A DNA stretch of 64,000 bases from Tricholoma matsutake (GCA_026075535.2 AP026548.1:5704001-5768000); one strand, 5' to 3'; counted from the stretch's first letter, positions 36,909 to 49,082 are shown. The notes: generated from the letters alone by a model not told the origin. Made by a program: numbers and translations.

Positions 36909-38982
36909 TCACATACGACCAAAGTCCGTGACTTGAATGCGACGTGGTGCAGCAGTGTGCTGTCGGTGGAATTCCTTGATTAACCGAGGGGCATTTACGT
37001 CAGACTCTTCGACCCATGAGTTCTCCTCATACCCATAACCCTTCCAATGTACCAAATACTGGAATTTTCCTCGACGCAAATGGCTGTCCAAGATTGACTC
37101 GACTTCATATTGGGGTTCTCCCTCAATCACTGTAGGTGGTGGTGGGTGTGAATGGCATCCCGGGAACGGATCTGGGGGAGCTGGAAGCAATTTGACAACA
37201 TGGAAGACGGGATGGAGTCTGGACATGGAGGCTGGGAGGCGTAGATGATAGGCATGCGTTCCAACGCACTTGACAATGGGGAAAGGTCCCAAGAAGCGAT
37301 GAGCGAGTTTCTTGGATGGACGTGTCACTGGAGTCAAGATAAACTCGATCACCAACCTTGTACTGAGGGGTTGGGGAGTGGTGTTGGTTGTAAAATCGCA
37401 CCATGTCGTCCTTCGCCTTTGCTAAGGCTGCCCTTGCCTCCTCCAAGCTATCCCTCATGCGTTCTGTGAACTCATTCACCATCTCGATGTGTGAGGGAGT
37501 TTGGTGAGGTTCAAATCCCATGCGTGGATGTCGTCCAGTGTCTAAGAGGAAAGGGGTCTGTTGAGTGGAAGCATGGACATGGTTGTTGTATCCGAACTTG
37601 GCCAAAGGAAGGAGATCATCCCAATTGTCCTGGCATTCATTGACAAAGAGGTGGATGTACTTCTCCAGTTCCTGGTTGACTTGCTCTGTCTGGCCATCAG
37701 TTTGTGGGTGATAAGCGGTTGAAGCAAGGAGTTTGATCCCCAGGAGTTGGTACAGCTCACGAGTGAACTCTGCCATGAACTGAGGGCCACAATCTGAGAG
37801 GAAGGCACCAGGAAGTCCATGTAATTTCCACATGTGGTGGAGGTAGAGTTGAGCAGCACCTAGGGCACTGACAGTGGTGTGAGTGGGAATGAAGTGAGCG
37901 CATTTTCCCACTGAGTCAACTGTGCACATCACCGCATCAAACCCGTTTGACTCTGGCAATTCCACCACAAAGTCGACGCTGACGACATCCCAATGACTCT
38001 CTGGAACAGGAAGAGGGTGTAGCTCACCAATAGGCTTGCGACGAGGAACCTTGGTGCGTAAGCAAAGGTCACAAGTGCGACAATACTGACCAATGAGCCG
38101 TGACATTTGTGGCCACCAATAGTTCCATGAGGTGAGCTCCAAGGTCTTCCAGCATCTGGGGTGGCCAGCAATCTGTGAGTCATGGTGTTGGGATATGATG
38201 CGCCGGCGAAGGTCTGGGTCATTGGGAACATAGATGCAATCCCTGAAATACAACAAGTCCTCCTTTTCAGCCCACTCTGCTGCACGTAAGGAAAGGGTCG
38301 ATCCCTTCCTCAGTTCTTTAACAGCTCGGGCGACAACATCCTCATGTAAACCGCTATGGTTTGCGCGACAAATGTCATGTAGGATGTCCCGCTCCTTGCC
38401 CTGGGGTGCGATGCCTTCCAGTGCCCAAATGGTGAACAGGTCTGGCTGCAACAGCACAATGTTTTGGTTGTCACCACTGCCATCCCCATGGTCTGCACGT
38501 CGGGATAGGGCATCAGTCTTCCCCATGCTGCGACCCAGACAGTGGTGCAAGGAGAAGTCGAATCTAGATAGATACAGGGACCAACGAGCTTGACGACGGT
38601 TCAATTTCTTGGCCGTCATGAAGTACTCGAGATTCTTGTGATCCATCCAAATTTCCACCTTGTGTTGGGCACCCTCGAGGAAGTGTCGCCACTCCTCAAG
38701 CGCACGCATTATCGCCAACATCTCCTTGTCATGGATCTCGTAGTTTCGCTCTACAGCACTAAGGCTTTTGGAGTAGAACACAACAGGATGCCACTTCTGG
38801 TCCTCCGGAGACTGCTGAGACAACACGGCGCCCGTCGCAAAGTCAGAACTGTCGGCTTCTACACAAAAAGGATGCAAATTGTCAGCAAAGGTAAGGATTG
38901 GAGCAGAAGTGACCATCTCCTTAAGCTTTTCGAATGCCTCCTGTTGTGCATTATCCCACCTCCATGCCTCCTTTCCTGTCAA
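36909..38982 (-). pseudogene. G2 pol, 3' part: RNase H, integrase and chromodomain
   Basis: RNase H-like start (FCVEADSSDFATGAVLSQ, WMDHKNLEY); integrase zinc binding HHCC (SQHHDSQIAGHPRCWK, CRTCDLCLRTK), DDE core with VDFVVELPES, SDCGPQFMAEF and a QTEQVNQELE block; then a GDRVYLDSSD block. A deletion near 37300 shifts the frame to the last part (36909-37355), which has RFLGPFPIVKCVGTHAY and a chromodomain (EVESILDSHLRRGKFQYLV, HWKGYG, NSWV). In the family, chromodomains can direct integration to marked chromatin. Ends at 36909. Confidence 0.9.
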
Positions 38983-40767
38983 GTTGAACAGTGGTCATGC
39001 ATGATGTGAGAAATCCTTGATAAAACACTGATAGAAATTGATGAAGCCCAGGAAAGACTGCACCTCCTTCTTGTTCATGGGCGTCGGCCAAGCTGTGACC
39101 CTGTTTACCTTGATAGGATCCATCTCCACTTGACCCTCCGGGATAATCAGGCCAAGGTACTCGATCTTGGTCCTTTCGAACTCGCATTTGTCCTGACGAA
39201 GGTAGAGTTTGTACCGTTGAAGTTGCTCTAGGACGAGGCGCGTGATGCAACGGTGCTCTTCAACCATGCGAGTGAAGATGAGGATGTTGTCAAGATAGAT
39301 GCAGACAACGCCTTCGAGGATGAGGTCGTGGAAGATGTCGTTCATCATGGTCTGAAAGGTGGCAGGGCTATTAGTAAGGCCAAAGAACATGACAAGCGGT
39401 TCAAAAAGACCACGGTTGGTACAAAAGGCTGCCTTCCACTCATCTCCCTCCTTTATCCTCACATTATTATAGCCCCAATGGACATCGAGCTTGGTGAAGT
39501 ATCGGGCTCCATGGAGCTGGTTTATGAGTTTGGAGATGATGGGTAGTGGGTAGCGATTTTTGACCATGATGTTGTTGAGCCTTCTGTAGTCTTGAACCAG
39601 TCGAAGTGAGCCATCCTTCTTCTTGACAAAGAAAAAGGGAGAGGCCATGGGTGACTTTGATGGTTGAATACGTCCAGAGGCCAGGTGCTCATCGATGAAC
39701 TGGTCAAGCTGCTGTTGTTCTTCCAGAGAGAGAGGATAGACCTTGCAGGATGAAGGGGTTGTGCCGGGGGTGAGTTCGATCACGTGATCCCATGGCTTGC
39801 GCGCAGGAAGAGAGTCGAATGACTCCTTGGAGAACATGTCTTCAAACTCATGGAGATGAGGGAGTAAGGAGTTAGTAGAGGATTTAGCAGCGTTGTTTTT
39901 GTGGAAGGCCTCGGTGAGGCATTGGGATATGTTTGATGTGGCACACACCTCATGCGATGAGTGAATCACAGTGTAGAAGATCCGATCACCCTCTTCCACT
40001 TCCTCTGGGTCCTCATCATCATCATCCGAGTCCGGCATTAGATCAGGAACCCCTTCCAATTCCACTTCAGGTATAGGCAGGGGTCCAGCACGACACTTCT
40101 GAGTATGTCGTATTGCCGCCTTCTGTCCACAATGTTCTTGCCTGGCTTCTGTGAAACATGTCCAACAGCGGGATGGACATTGGCTCATGGTAACCTCCCC
40201 AGTACGCCAGTCGACCTCTGGGTTATGGTCTCGAAGCCATGGATATCCCAAAATCACCTTTTGCTTTCCTAATTGAGTGACAGCAAAAAGGGCATGCTCA
40301 CTATGATCTTTGTAATGGAGAACCAGGTCTGCAACCTCTTGGATGGCACCAGCTTCATTTGGGGATCCATCCACATTATATACAGGTATCGGATGTGAGA
40401 GTGAGCGAGTATTTAGGCAATGTTGTTGTACCAGATGGGAATCGATGAAGAGACCAGTCGCACCAGAGTCCAGGAGCGCAGAGACACCGAGTATCTGTCC
40501 AGTGTCGGTTGTCTGCAGTTCGATGGCTAGGTTTAAGGAATGTGCAGAGGGAGTGGATGCCACAATATACTTGCGTGGTAGTTTACGCTCCCATGATTTA
40601 ATTTTGGGACGTGGAGTAGAAGGAGAGATGGGGAGAGCAGGTACGTCTTTAGCCAACTTCAAAGGGTCAGAGAGGGGAGCAGTCACAGAAATGGATTCAT
40701 TCTCCGGGGATTCAACTGACAAGACTTCAAAGCGGTTATGGACAGGCAGTGAGGGCATATGATTCAC
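38983..40767 (-). pseudogene. G2 pol, 5' part: protease and reverse transcriptase
   Basis: Opens with SLPVHNRFEVLSVESPEN, aspartic protease LLDSGATGLFID, then [43 protein letters not shown], catalytic YLDN (usual YLDD changed to DN) near 39295, and GFINFYQCFIKDFSHHA. The frame is open from 40767 to a TGA just before 38992, in phase with the next part, so it is one ORF with a single stop after HHA. The same TGA occurs in G1 (63592). Confidence 0.9.
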
Positions 40768-40883
40768 TTGCTGTGAATAGGAAAATCCTGCTCCTCTACA
40801 ACTTCCAACTTAATCTCCTCTGCAACTTGATCCTTCGCTTCCTCAACATCTACAAGTGCCAACAAATCTTGCAGGAGTTTGTC

Positions 40884-41879
40884 TCATCCCTCGGGGGTGA
40901 GCATGCGGATATCCTGACGATGGGGACACACCCCAGCCCTGTGTCTAGGTTCCCCACAATGGTAGCAGAGATCCAACTTACGTGCACGGCTGCAGGCTGC
41001 ATCAACATCCATTGGTACTGGGACATTGACGGCTGGTGTGGGAGTTTGATGAACAGGAATGGGGTTAGGGTGGGGGAGGCTTTGATTGAAGGTGTAGGGC
41101 ATATGAGTGGTAGTTGGAGCATGGAATGCAGCATTAAATGCCACATTTGTGAGTCGGTTCTCGTCACAGAGTGAAGCAGCTTCATACCAAGCAAGGATAT
41201 CATCGTCCGCTGGGCGCCCTTCCAACATCTGTGCAATCTGGTCCTGAATTTCTCGGTTGAGCCCCCATCGGAACTTCACCACCACTGGTAACCCACTCCC
41301 ATATCCTGCCATGTCCACCAAATCCTTGAACTCATCGATATAGTCATCCATGGATTGATGTCCCTGGTGGTAAGCGGATGACTCAAGTCGTGTCACTGCT
41401 TGGTGGCATTCATTGAGGGGGCAGAAGTGGCATACGAACTCAGCTCGAAAGTCACCCCAAGTGGAGAAAGGTAGAGAACCGAGTTCTTTAGTTTGATGTA
41501 GGATACGGTCCACATAGAGATAGGCACGTTCAGATTTCATGTATGGGCCCAATAAATTTTTGCAGCCTCATCGACGAATTGATGTGACTGGAGACTAATG
41601 TATAACTCACAGGAATTAAGGAATGCACGTCCCTGCACACGTGCACCATTAAATTCGGCGGGGGGGGGACGGTTTGATCTGGGCACATTCCTTAGTGGAT
41701 GCGTTTGGCAAAACGTCGTTGTTGGGTGTGCTTGGAGTCGTAAAGGGGGAACTATTGGTCGTAGGGTTAGCCTGGAGGGTCCTAACGAAGTTTTCAATTG
41801 TAGATTTAAGCGAGTCAATTTGCGCGCGCATTCCGGAAACGTCGCTTTCAAGCGCATCGAAGTGTTCTGATGCATCCAT
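40884..41879 (-). pseudogene. G2 gag
   Basis: Starts MDASEHFDALESDVS at 41879. The frame breaks at a C8 (G8 on +) homopolymer near 41660 and again near 41540; between them FLNSCELYIS is readable. The last part (41552-40884) is intact with STWGDFRAEF, IQDQIAQMLEGRPADDD and the CCHC knuckle CYHCGEPRHRAGVC, and ends at TGA after LTPEG. Capsid/nucleocapsid protein of the element. Confidence 0.88.
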
Positions 41880-42045
41880 GTCGCTAGGGAGCGCGTTTGG
41901 CGAAAATGGTGGCGTAATAAAGGCGAGATTATCTGGAACGGTGTGTAGGGACTCTGTGGAGCTTTGGGAAGCGTCGTCCAGTCCGTACCTGCCTATCTTG
42001 GGCAGCGTGTTCGCGATTTTCGGGCCTTAGGGGAGAGTTTTCTAC

Positions 42046-42471
42046 TATAAGGGCAACCTAAGCCTCTAGCAAAGGGAAATCCGAAGTTAAAATTATACTA
42101 CATAATACAGGCATTGGGGACACACCTAGCAAAGGGAAATCCAAAGAGAAAACTCTAAGGATCCCCTTGCTGATGCCCAGTATATGTGAAGATGACAAAA
42201 ATCAAATATAACCTAAAAATAGAAAAAGGCGGAGATAGGCGGATCAAGGCTGCCGAATGACATCATACCAAGGGGTATGTGTCGGAAGGGGTACTCCGCC
42301 TCTAAATATAAAAGTGTCAACATGTACAAACATGATAGCAAGAGAAAATTAGTAATAAAATCCGGAAAAATCATAGAAAATGAAGAATAGAAGGAAATGA
42401 GGTGGGGAAAAATATAGGACGAACATAAAAAATAGGAAAAACACACAGGGCACCCCCCTAGTCCCCTTACA
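42046..42471 (-). repeat. 5' LTR of G2
   Basis: 426 bp; the - strand element begins here at 42471. The sequence on the inner side (GTAGAAAACTCTCC on -) is the same as that following the G1 5' LTR. Confidence 0.93.
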
Positions 42472-42476
42472 AGTAC

Positions 42477-43454
42477 CAGGAGTTCCTTTAGATCAGAATG
42501 TATCAATTCAAAGGATTTCTCTGTGCATGAATTTGATTTGGGAAAAGATTTTGACATCATTTTCCCTTCAGCGCACCCTGGACATATAATTTTGTCTTTA
42601 GGAATAATTAAATTCCTTGGGAATTTTATGGTGCTGTTAGGCATTTTCCCTAGCACCTCTTTGGATTGGTGTCCAAGTCGCCTATGCCAAGTCAGGTAGT
42701 CAGCGACATACATGGTCGCAACATTGATCCTCTTGGTGCTCAATATATGAGTCCGAGCCCAATAGATCATGTCGCATCTCCTAAGAGGGACACAATCCAT
42801 TATTGGGTTTCCTTTCTCAAAAAATGAAATGTGTGCAGAGGAACCAAGCACATCACTTCCATCTTGTAAAAAGACACCCACTGACAGTAGTCAAGTACTA
42901 TAGTTGGGTATGTAGTAGATGGGGTATAATCATGTTTCATGCATCTCTGACTTCCCATGACATACTACCTGATGTCTAATGAAGACTTCTCCTTTTCCTA
43001 CTATATGAGTAGCATCTGTGGCTGTTCAAACCAAGGTAGAGTCCTTTCTCGGTAAAGGCTCATAAGAAGCAAAATCTTTCATTTCACCAGTGAAGTGCTT
43101 TGATGCACCTGAATCCATGATCCAGTCTGCACCTTTCTTACAATTTCTGTTTGCACACATAACACATATATTAAGATCTAAATAGTTCCATGATACATTT
43201 AGTAGCGGTAAGATTTCACATAAAAAGTTTGCTGTAATCATTGGAATATTAATCTTTGTGCTTGCAGCAGGGAAAAGGACTGACCTGTCATATCCACCTG
43301 TTTCAAGCAGTTCATTGATGAGCATCTCATTGATGGCCTTCCACACTTCTTCATCAGAAACCAGAGGCTCTGATCCAAGGGAGATGGTATCGTCTTCGAC
43401 CTCCATGATCCTAGGTTCCAGTTTGATCCTCCTTCTCTTACCTTCTCACACCAT
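42477..43454 (-). pseudogene. Copia A pol, N-terminal part (protease, integrase start)
   Basis: Follows the conserved in-frame TGA at about 43453-43455. Contains EVEDDTISLGSEPLVSDEEV, protease WIMDSGASKHFTGEMKDF, and integrase zinc-binding WHRRLGHQSKE plus CPGCAEGKM. Broken by stops near 42900 and 43027. Interrupted at 42477 by G2. Confidence 0.88.
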
Positions 43455-44504
43455 CAGGTGCTCTTCCAGCAATTGCAGATTTTTTGCGCTGCGTGGAAGT
43501 TGCATTTGCTCGAGGGTGTCTTGAGCTTGCTGATATTCGGCATAAACCGAATGAGAGGTAGAGGCCGCACCCATATATGCCTGTGCAGGCGGTCAGCAGC
43601 GAGGGTCCCTTGTGGGAGTGTGGTCGTGCTGTTCAATGCACTGAATGAGCAGCATCAGTGGTATGATGGTGCCATTACCATTTATGGTGGTAAAGGCACT
43701 GGAGGCAAGGTGGGTATGCTTCTCTTTGGGCTTATCCTCCTTAGTCTTTTTGTTTCCATGTTGTCCACGCTTTCGGGATAACTCTCCATTGTTGTCTTGC
43801 CCTTCTTTGGGCTGCCATTTGGGGTTTCCCCCTTTGTGCTTGACAGTAGAAAGCTTATTGGCCTGAGGTGGGCCAGTGGGCTTTCCAACTGCCATGCGCC
43901 TAGAGGCTTCAGCGACAATAGAGTCCTTGACATGTTTGAATGTCAAGGCACCAGTAGCGGTCGTGTTAAGGACTGTGGTGGATAATGAATCATACTCGTG
44001 TGGCATTGCAGCAAGTAGGATCATCACCTGTACTAGTTTGGGGATGGCGACGTTGGCAGCTGTGAGGTGCTCAAACTTGTCAGCCATTTTAGCGATCTCT
44101 GGCGCTGGGTTCACAGCCAGGATTTTGATTGCTATTGCAGACCTAAAGTCTGCAAAGACTTGGGAGGGGCCATTGACACCATAATCGGTGTGAATGAGGT
44201 CCCACACCTCCTCAGCAGTGTCCTTGGTGTTGGCATACTGCTGAATGCAGGGGGCCAGGTGGAGCACTAGGCTACCAATTGCCTGGTTGTTTTTGTTGCT
44301 CCAGGTCTGGAGCTTGGCAGTAGCATCCGCTACGAGAGTAGCATTCGTTGCTGTCAAAGGAGGCGCTGGAGGTGGTTTGACTTCTGCCCCGCTAGTTATC
44401 TGCCATAGGCCTTGAGACCTGAGCCACGCCTTCATTGAGTCGGCCCATTGAATGTAATTTGATCCATCAAAAGTTTGTATGAGTTTCTCAAGAGTTGAAG
44501 ACAT
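43455..44504 (-). pseudogene. Copia A gag
   Basis: From MSSTLEKLIQTFDGSNYIQW at 44504 through WAWLRSQGLWQITSG-like and HLAPCIQQYANTKDTAEEVW blocks, homologous to the copia C gag along its length. A frameshift or stop near 43600 moves the 3' end to another frame. The terminal codons before pol again read GTG TGA GAA, as in copia C. Confidence 0.85.
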
Positions 44505-44753
44505 GATCTTTGATGGTGGCTGGTAAAAGCACTCAATCAGTCTTTTTACTCAATAAAACATGTTTTAACAATCTCAGGAAAAAGCACTCTTTCAGAGTGT
44601 GTAGCCCTAGTCAACCTAGGTTTTAAGTGCAGCTTGCAGGGAGTGCAATGCAGCTCACAAAGAGCGCAAGGTTATAATTTGGAGACTATGATGTCAATGT
44701 CATTCACAGCCAGTTAAGGTGCATTCACAATGTGCCCAGCAGGGCCCATAACC

Positions 44754-45027
44754 TGTTGGAGCAGACTATATATGCTGCACAGCAGAAGAGACAACAAGTT
44801 CCTTACAACCTACCTGGGGTTTAGTAAGATTTACAGCTAGGGTTAGCAGAGGTAAGAACACTGTATTCCTAGTACAGTACAGGTTCTCCTTATATACATA
44901 AATATAAGGCAGTCACATGACTCAGGAATGTGTTTACCATATGTATGCACAGTAAGCGCAGTAACATGTGTATGCTGCATGTATTGCCTCATGTATACAG
45001 CATGGATCACGGGGATTAATTTCAACA
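44754..45027 (-). repeat. 5' LTR of copia A
   Basis: 274 bp, TGTTGGAGCAG ... TTTCAACA on +. The PBS on the inner side (44743-44753) reads GGTTATGGGCC on the - strand. Confidence 0.9.
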
Positions 45028-45032
45028 CACTC

Positions 45033-45423
45033 TTGCTTCCAATACCTGTTTATAATGTGGATGGGTCCCCAAATGAAGCTGGTGCCATCCAAGAGGTTGT
45101 AGACCTGGTCCTCCATTACAAAGATCATAGTGAGTGTGCCCATTTTGCTGTCACTCAATTAGGAAAGCAGAAGGTGATTTTGTGCTATCCGTAGCTTCGA
45201 GACCATAACCCAGAGGTCAACTGGCATACCGGGGAGGTTACAATGAGCCGGTGTCCATCCTGCTGTTGCACTTGTTTCACGGAAGCCAGACAAGAATGCC
45301 ATGGACAAAGAGCCTCAATATGATGCACTCAGAAGTGTCATGCCAGACCCCTGCCTGTGCCTGAGGTGGAGTTAGAGTGGGTTCCTGATCTGATGCTGGA
45401 CTCAGACAATGATGAGGAGGAGC
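45033..45423 (+). pseudogene. G1 pol fragment (after protease)
   Basis: PIPVYNVDGSPNEAGAIQEV and QLGKQKVIL match the G2 pol just after its protease. Degraded by stops. Bounded by copia A on the left and hAT2 on the right. Confidence 0.82.
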
Positions 45424-46714
45424 TAGGGTGTAACATGGGTCACACCACAGGTAAGATTTTCCCACACTGCACCCGTACCTGTCAAAACTGCACCCATTTG
45501 AACACCGCAACTGCGGAACTGGTTTTTTACCATGGTTATTTTGAGAACACCACAGGTCTGATTCACCATGGTAACTACCTGCCATTTTTCAAGTTCTATA
45601 GTGTGTAATTGGCAGTTTAAGTATAGAGTAATACAATACAAGTGTTATACAAAGTTTTTTGCACCAATGTAAAGGGGGATTTGGTTTATTGCCTTTTTGG
45701 GACTACTTGGTTCAACCTGGTCTCTGGTGCATAGCTCTTCCTCCATCACTCCCCACCTCTACATGCATCCATTTACATACTGCTTTGGTTCCAGGTGGTG
45801 TGCAAGCCCAGTAGATGGTGCCCTGACTCACACTGCTCACATTGAAATACAGTAAATGAGCTTTTTGGGTAAACTAGGAGGAAGGTGTGCATACCAAAAA
45901 AGAACAGTTAGGTCATTCACCTAATGCTTAAGGGAGGGTGTATATATAATATATATAATGTAAAATACAAATCTTTGAAAGGATCCATTGAGGCATTGTG
46001 GAAATATAGTGGGATGAGTTTTTTGGGTAAACTAGGAGGAAGGGGTGCATACCAAAAAAGAATGGTTAAGTCGTTCAACTAATGCTTAAAGGAGGGTGTA
46101 TATATACTATATATAATGTAAAATACAAGTTTGCGAAAGGATCCGTTCAGGCATTGTGGAGATATGGTGGGATGGGTTTCTTAGGTAAACTAGGAGGAAG
46201 GGGTGCATACCAAAAAGGAATGGTTATGTTGTTCAACTAATGCTTAGGGAGGGTGTATATATACTATATATAATGTAAAATACAGATTTGTGAAAGGATC
46301 TGTTGAGGAATTGTAGAAATATGGTGGGATGGGTTTCTTAGGTAAACTAGGAGGAAGGGGTGCATACAAAAAAGGAATGGTGGGGTTATTCAGCTAATTC
46401 TTTGGGGAGAGTGTAGATATGTTATATGCAATGTAGAGTACCAATTTTCAAGGGGAATAAATGCCTAATTATTGAGATAGAGCAAAACAACCTTTGGCCC
46501 AACCTCAAGCACAAAATCCCTCATATCTTTGCAAATACTCTACCATGTAGGCTAAATATTGGATCATTTGGAAGTGGAAATAGAGCTAAATTCAAAACCC
46601 ATTGAAACCCGCAACACTGTGCAATGGGTTGCAGTGTGCTACAGGTTTGATTTTTTGGATACCATACCTGTACTTGTGTACACCGTCATATTCCTGCACC
46701 CATGATATACACTA
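45424..46714. mobile_element. Non-autonomous hAT-like element hAT2, 1291 bp
   Basis: 8-bp duplication GGAGGAGC (45416-45423, 46715-46722). Ends TAGGGTGTAACATGGGT and, reversed, TAGTGTATATCATGGGT. No coding. Nearly half is a tandem repeat (see 45857-46450). Different family from hAT1/hAT3 by terminal sequence. Confidence 0.88.
45857..46450. repeat. Four tandem repeats of about 158 bp inside hAT2
   Basis: Units start near 45857, 46015, 46173 and 46330, each with GGTAAACTAGGAGGAAGG, a GGGTGTATATATA stretch and AAAGGATC. The spacing of 158, 158 and 157 bp is very regular while the units differ by substitutions; the fourth is the most diverged. Confidence 0.88.
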
Positions 46715-46722
46715 GGAGGAGC

Positions 46723-46929
46723 CAGAGGAAGTGGAGGAAGGTGATCAGATTTTCTACACTGCAATTTGTCCATTGCACAAGGTGTGTGCTACATCGAACA
46801 TATCCCAATGCCTCACCAAGATCTTCCACAAAAACAATGCTGCTAAATCCTCTACTGATTCCTTGCTTCCTCATCTCCATGAGTTCAGGGATGTGTTCTC
46901 CAAGGAATTGTTTGACTCTCTCCCTGCAC
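46723..46929 (+). pseudogene. G1 pol fragment (before RT)
   Basis: EEVEEGDQIFYTAI, NISQCLTKIFHKNNAAKSST and HEFRDVFSKELFDSLPA match the G2 linker between protease and RT. The open frame is cut by hAT3 in the word SLPA|RKPWDH. Confidence 0.87.
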
Positions 46930-46978
46930 TAGTGTTTAAAGGTCCAGTACATAGGACCAGAAAAAGACTGAAGACTGA

Positions 46979-48176
46979 TGATAGGTTGTCTCCTCGGCTC
47001 AAAGGCCGATTCACCACTTTAACATCATTCTAATCACATTGGCTAACTCCTACGATGTCCCAGATGCAGCGCAACCCAGTCTATCGATCGCGATATCATA
47101 TTGACCACATCAAAACATCACCAGCGGCATCGATTGTACTGAGAAACCACATCGCACAACCTTAGGACTATCTCGAAAGCCCCTAAGATCCTTCTAAATG
47201 ACCATCGAACATCCCCGATCAACTTTGAACAAACTGCGACCACAATCAAACATTGTCGACTGTCATCGACCATCGTCAAGTGTCATCAATCGATATTGAG
47301 AGACTACGAGCAACATCGGGCACCACCTTCATTATCTAAATGGTGGAAGACCATGCACTAGGACGTATTCCAACTTGTGCTCAAACCTGCTGATAGTAGG
47401 TCAGCCTCATTCCAGGTCCCTATTGCATACAGAACCCGCTGGACAGATTATTGTGAGACTTAGCACGGTTTATACACAAAGGACAGTCCCTTTTCAGTTC
47501 TATACCCTTTATTACTCTTTCATCATATGATATATCTCTTTCTTGTTCAGATTCTAGTCTCCTTTTTGGCCTCATGCCTTAACTCATATCTTTTGCCTCA
47601 TGTTCTACACATGTTTCTTATACCATTTTAGGAAGTTTCTTTTAAAACATATAAAACTCTGTAGTATCTACTTGGAAAAACCAGAAATCATCTTCACCTA
47701 TCATCTCATATACAGTTCTAAGCATCCGATCAATCTTCTAAAACAATCTAAGTCTCTATGAGTTTTCTTGATTGACGAGAAACCTCTGCGATCATTGTCA
47801 TCCTTGATCTTCCTTCGATCCTCTTGTCGCTAGCACTAGTAACCAGTCCAATACTTTATAGCCATTGGCTATAGCCTTCGTATACTATCGACCTATCGAA
47901 AGGTCCTCAGAATTCACACATCAACCATCGACAATAAACATCGTTCACCGTCGATCTTGTCGATCATCCTCAATATTGATTGATACTCGATCAGACCATG
48001 CCAAACACATTCATCTTCTATAGCACTACCTTTATGACTAGTACCAACTAGTTTATCTTCCCATAGGTTGGACCACAAACATTTGGAATGTCTTGCACCC
48101 TTCCTCTGACTCATTGCAAATATCATCAGTTGCCTCATCGGCTGTTTTGGTGGTTTTCCCAGGTTGAGTATCATCA
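46979..48176. repeat. Solo LTR S2, about 1198 bp
   Basis: Begins TGATAGGTTG and ends GAGTATCATCA like S1; the middle shares GCCTCATG, CATATAAAAC and TACTTGGAAA-like blocks in the same order. Rich in ATCGAC/GATCG words. No clear target duplication (left CTGA, right CCAA), so the exact left edge is uncertain by a few bases. Confidence 0.65.
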
Positions 48177-48778
48177 CCAAACTGAACTGACACACAGTCC
48201 AGTCCATTTTTCAGTTGTGGTTGCTTACTTTTGAGCTCAGTCTGGTTGCCAGTTGCCTTGTTTTGAAAATATTTAAAAACCATTACAAAACTGGTTGCAA
48301 TCAGTTGCAACTGGTCTTGTCAGAGTATATATGCAGTACAATATATATGCTAAAATGTACATGTATAGTAATAAAAAAGTATGAATATAAGTACTAATTA
48401 TAACTATTTATACTATTATACTTGTATTTACATGAAGAAGGAGAAGCCTGGGGGAAAATGCAGTCATTTGGTGGGTGCTTATATACCCTGTGGCTGCGCA
48501 CAGACCATGTGGTCACATTTGTGCTCGAAAAAACAAAAGTGGCACCATTTGCCAGTTGACTCCCACAACAACAAACAACTCCCATGCACACAACTCCCAC
48601 CATCAACATTTGCCCACCACCCCCCGAAGCATTGCCAATGAATGCACACAAAGGAGGCGGCCCAAATGATGAATTAGTGTCATTTGGGCCCTATAGTACA
48701 TTTTTTTGATAGTTTTTTTCTTTCTTTACTACCTAACTAACTAATCAAATCTTTTTTCTTTGTTATTAGGTTCTTGCC

Positions 48779-49050
48779 TGTTGGAGCAGACTATATACGC
48801 TGCACAGGGGAAGAGACAACACGTTCCTTACAACCTACCTGGGGTTTAGTTAAACTTACAGCTAGGGTTAGCAGAGGTAAGAACACTGTATTCCTACTAC
48901 GGTACAGGTTCTCCTTATATACATAATATTAAGTATGTCACATGACTTGGGAATGTGTTTACCGCATGTATGCGCAGTAAGCGCAGTAACATGTGTATGC
49001 TGCATGTATCGCCTCATGTATACAGCATGCATCAGGGATTAATTTCAACA
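48779..49050 (-). repeat. 3' LTR of copia C
   Basis: 272 bp, TGTTGGAGCAGAC ... TTTCAACA on +, contains TATATACATAA. Carries a 9-bp tandem duplication missing from the other LTR. Confidence 0.95.
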
Positions 49051-49082
49051 TCCCCCCTCAAACTGTACAGCGCTCTAAGCAG

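Larger units (their letters stand above)
36442..42471 (-). mobile_element. Ty3/gypsy chromovirus G2, full length, 6030 bp
   Basis: Inserted in the copia A pol with duplication AGTAC (36437-36441, 42472-42476). Two LTRs of exactly 426 bp (36442-36867, 42046-42471) differ at only a few bases, so insertion is recent. On the - strand: primer region after 42046, gag, protease-RT, RNase H-integrase and a C-terminal chromodomain. A purine tract AGAGAGGGGGTGA precedes the 3' LTR. Frameshifts in gag (C8 run near 41660; near 41540) and before the chromodomain (near 37300), plus TGA codons, make this copy non-autonomous. Confidence 0.94.
32160..45027 (-). mobile_element. Ty1/copia element A, degenerate, holding S1 and G2
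   Basis: Flanked by the target duplication CACTC (32155-32159, 45028-45032) in the G1 protease region. LTRs 32160-32432 and 44754-45027 (273/274 bp). Coding is on the - strand: PBS GGTTATGGGCC next to 44753, gag 44504-43455, pol from 43454 down to about 32466, interrupted by G2 (36442-42471) and S1 (34560-35699). Same family as copia C but clearly more diverged, with many stops. Confidence 0.93.

Noticed and set aside
36909..38982. + strand open frames across G2 and copia C as host genes
   Set aside because: They lie opposite well-identified pol domains and have no domains of their own.
45857..46450. Regular repeats as a CRISPR array
   Set aside because: Eukaryotic context, contiguous 158-bp units without unique spacers, all inside a hAT element.
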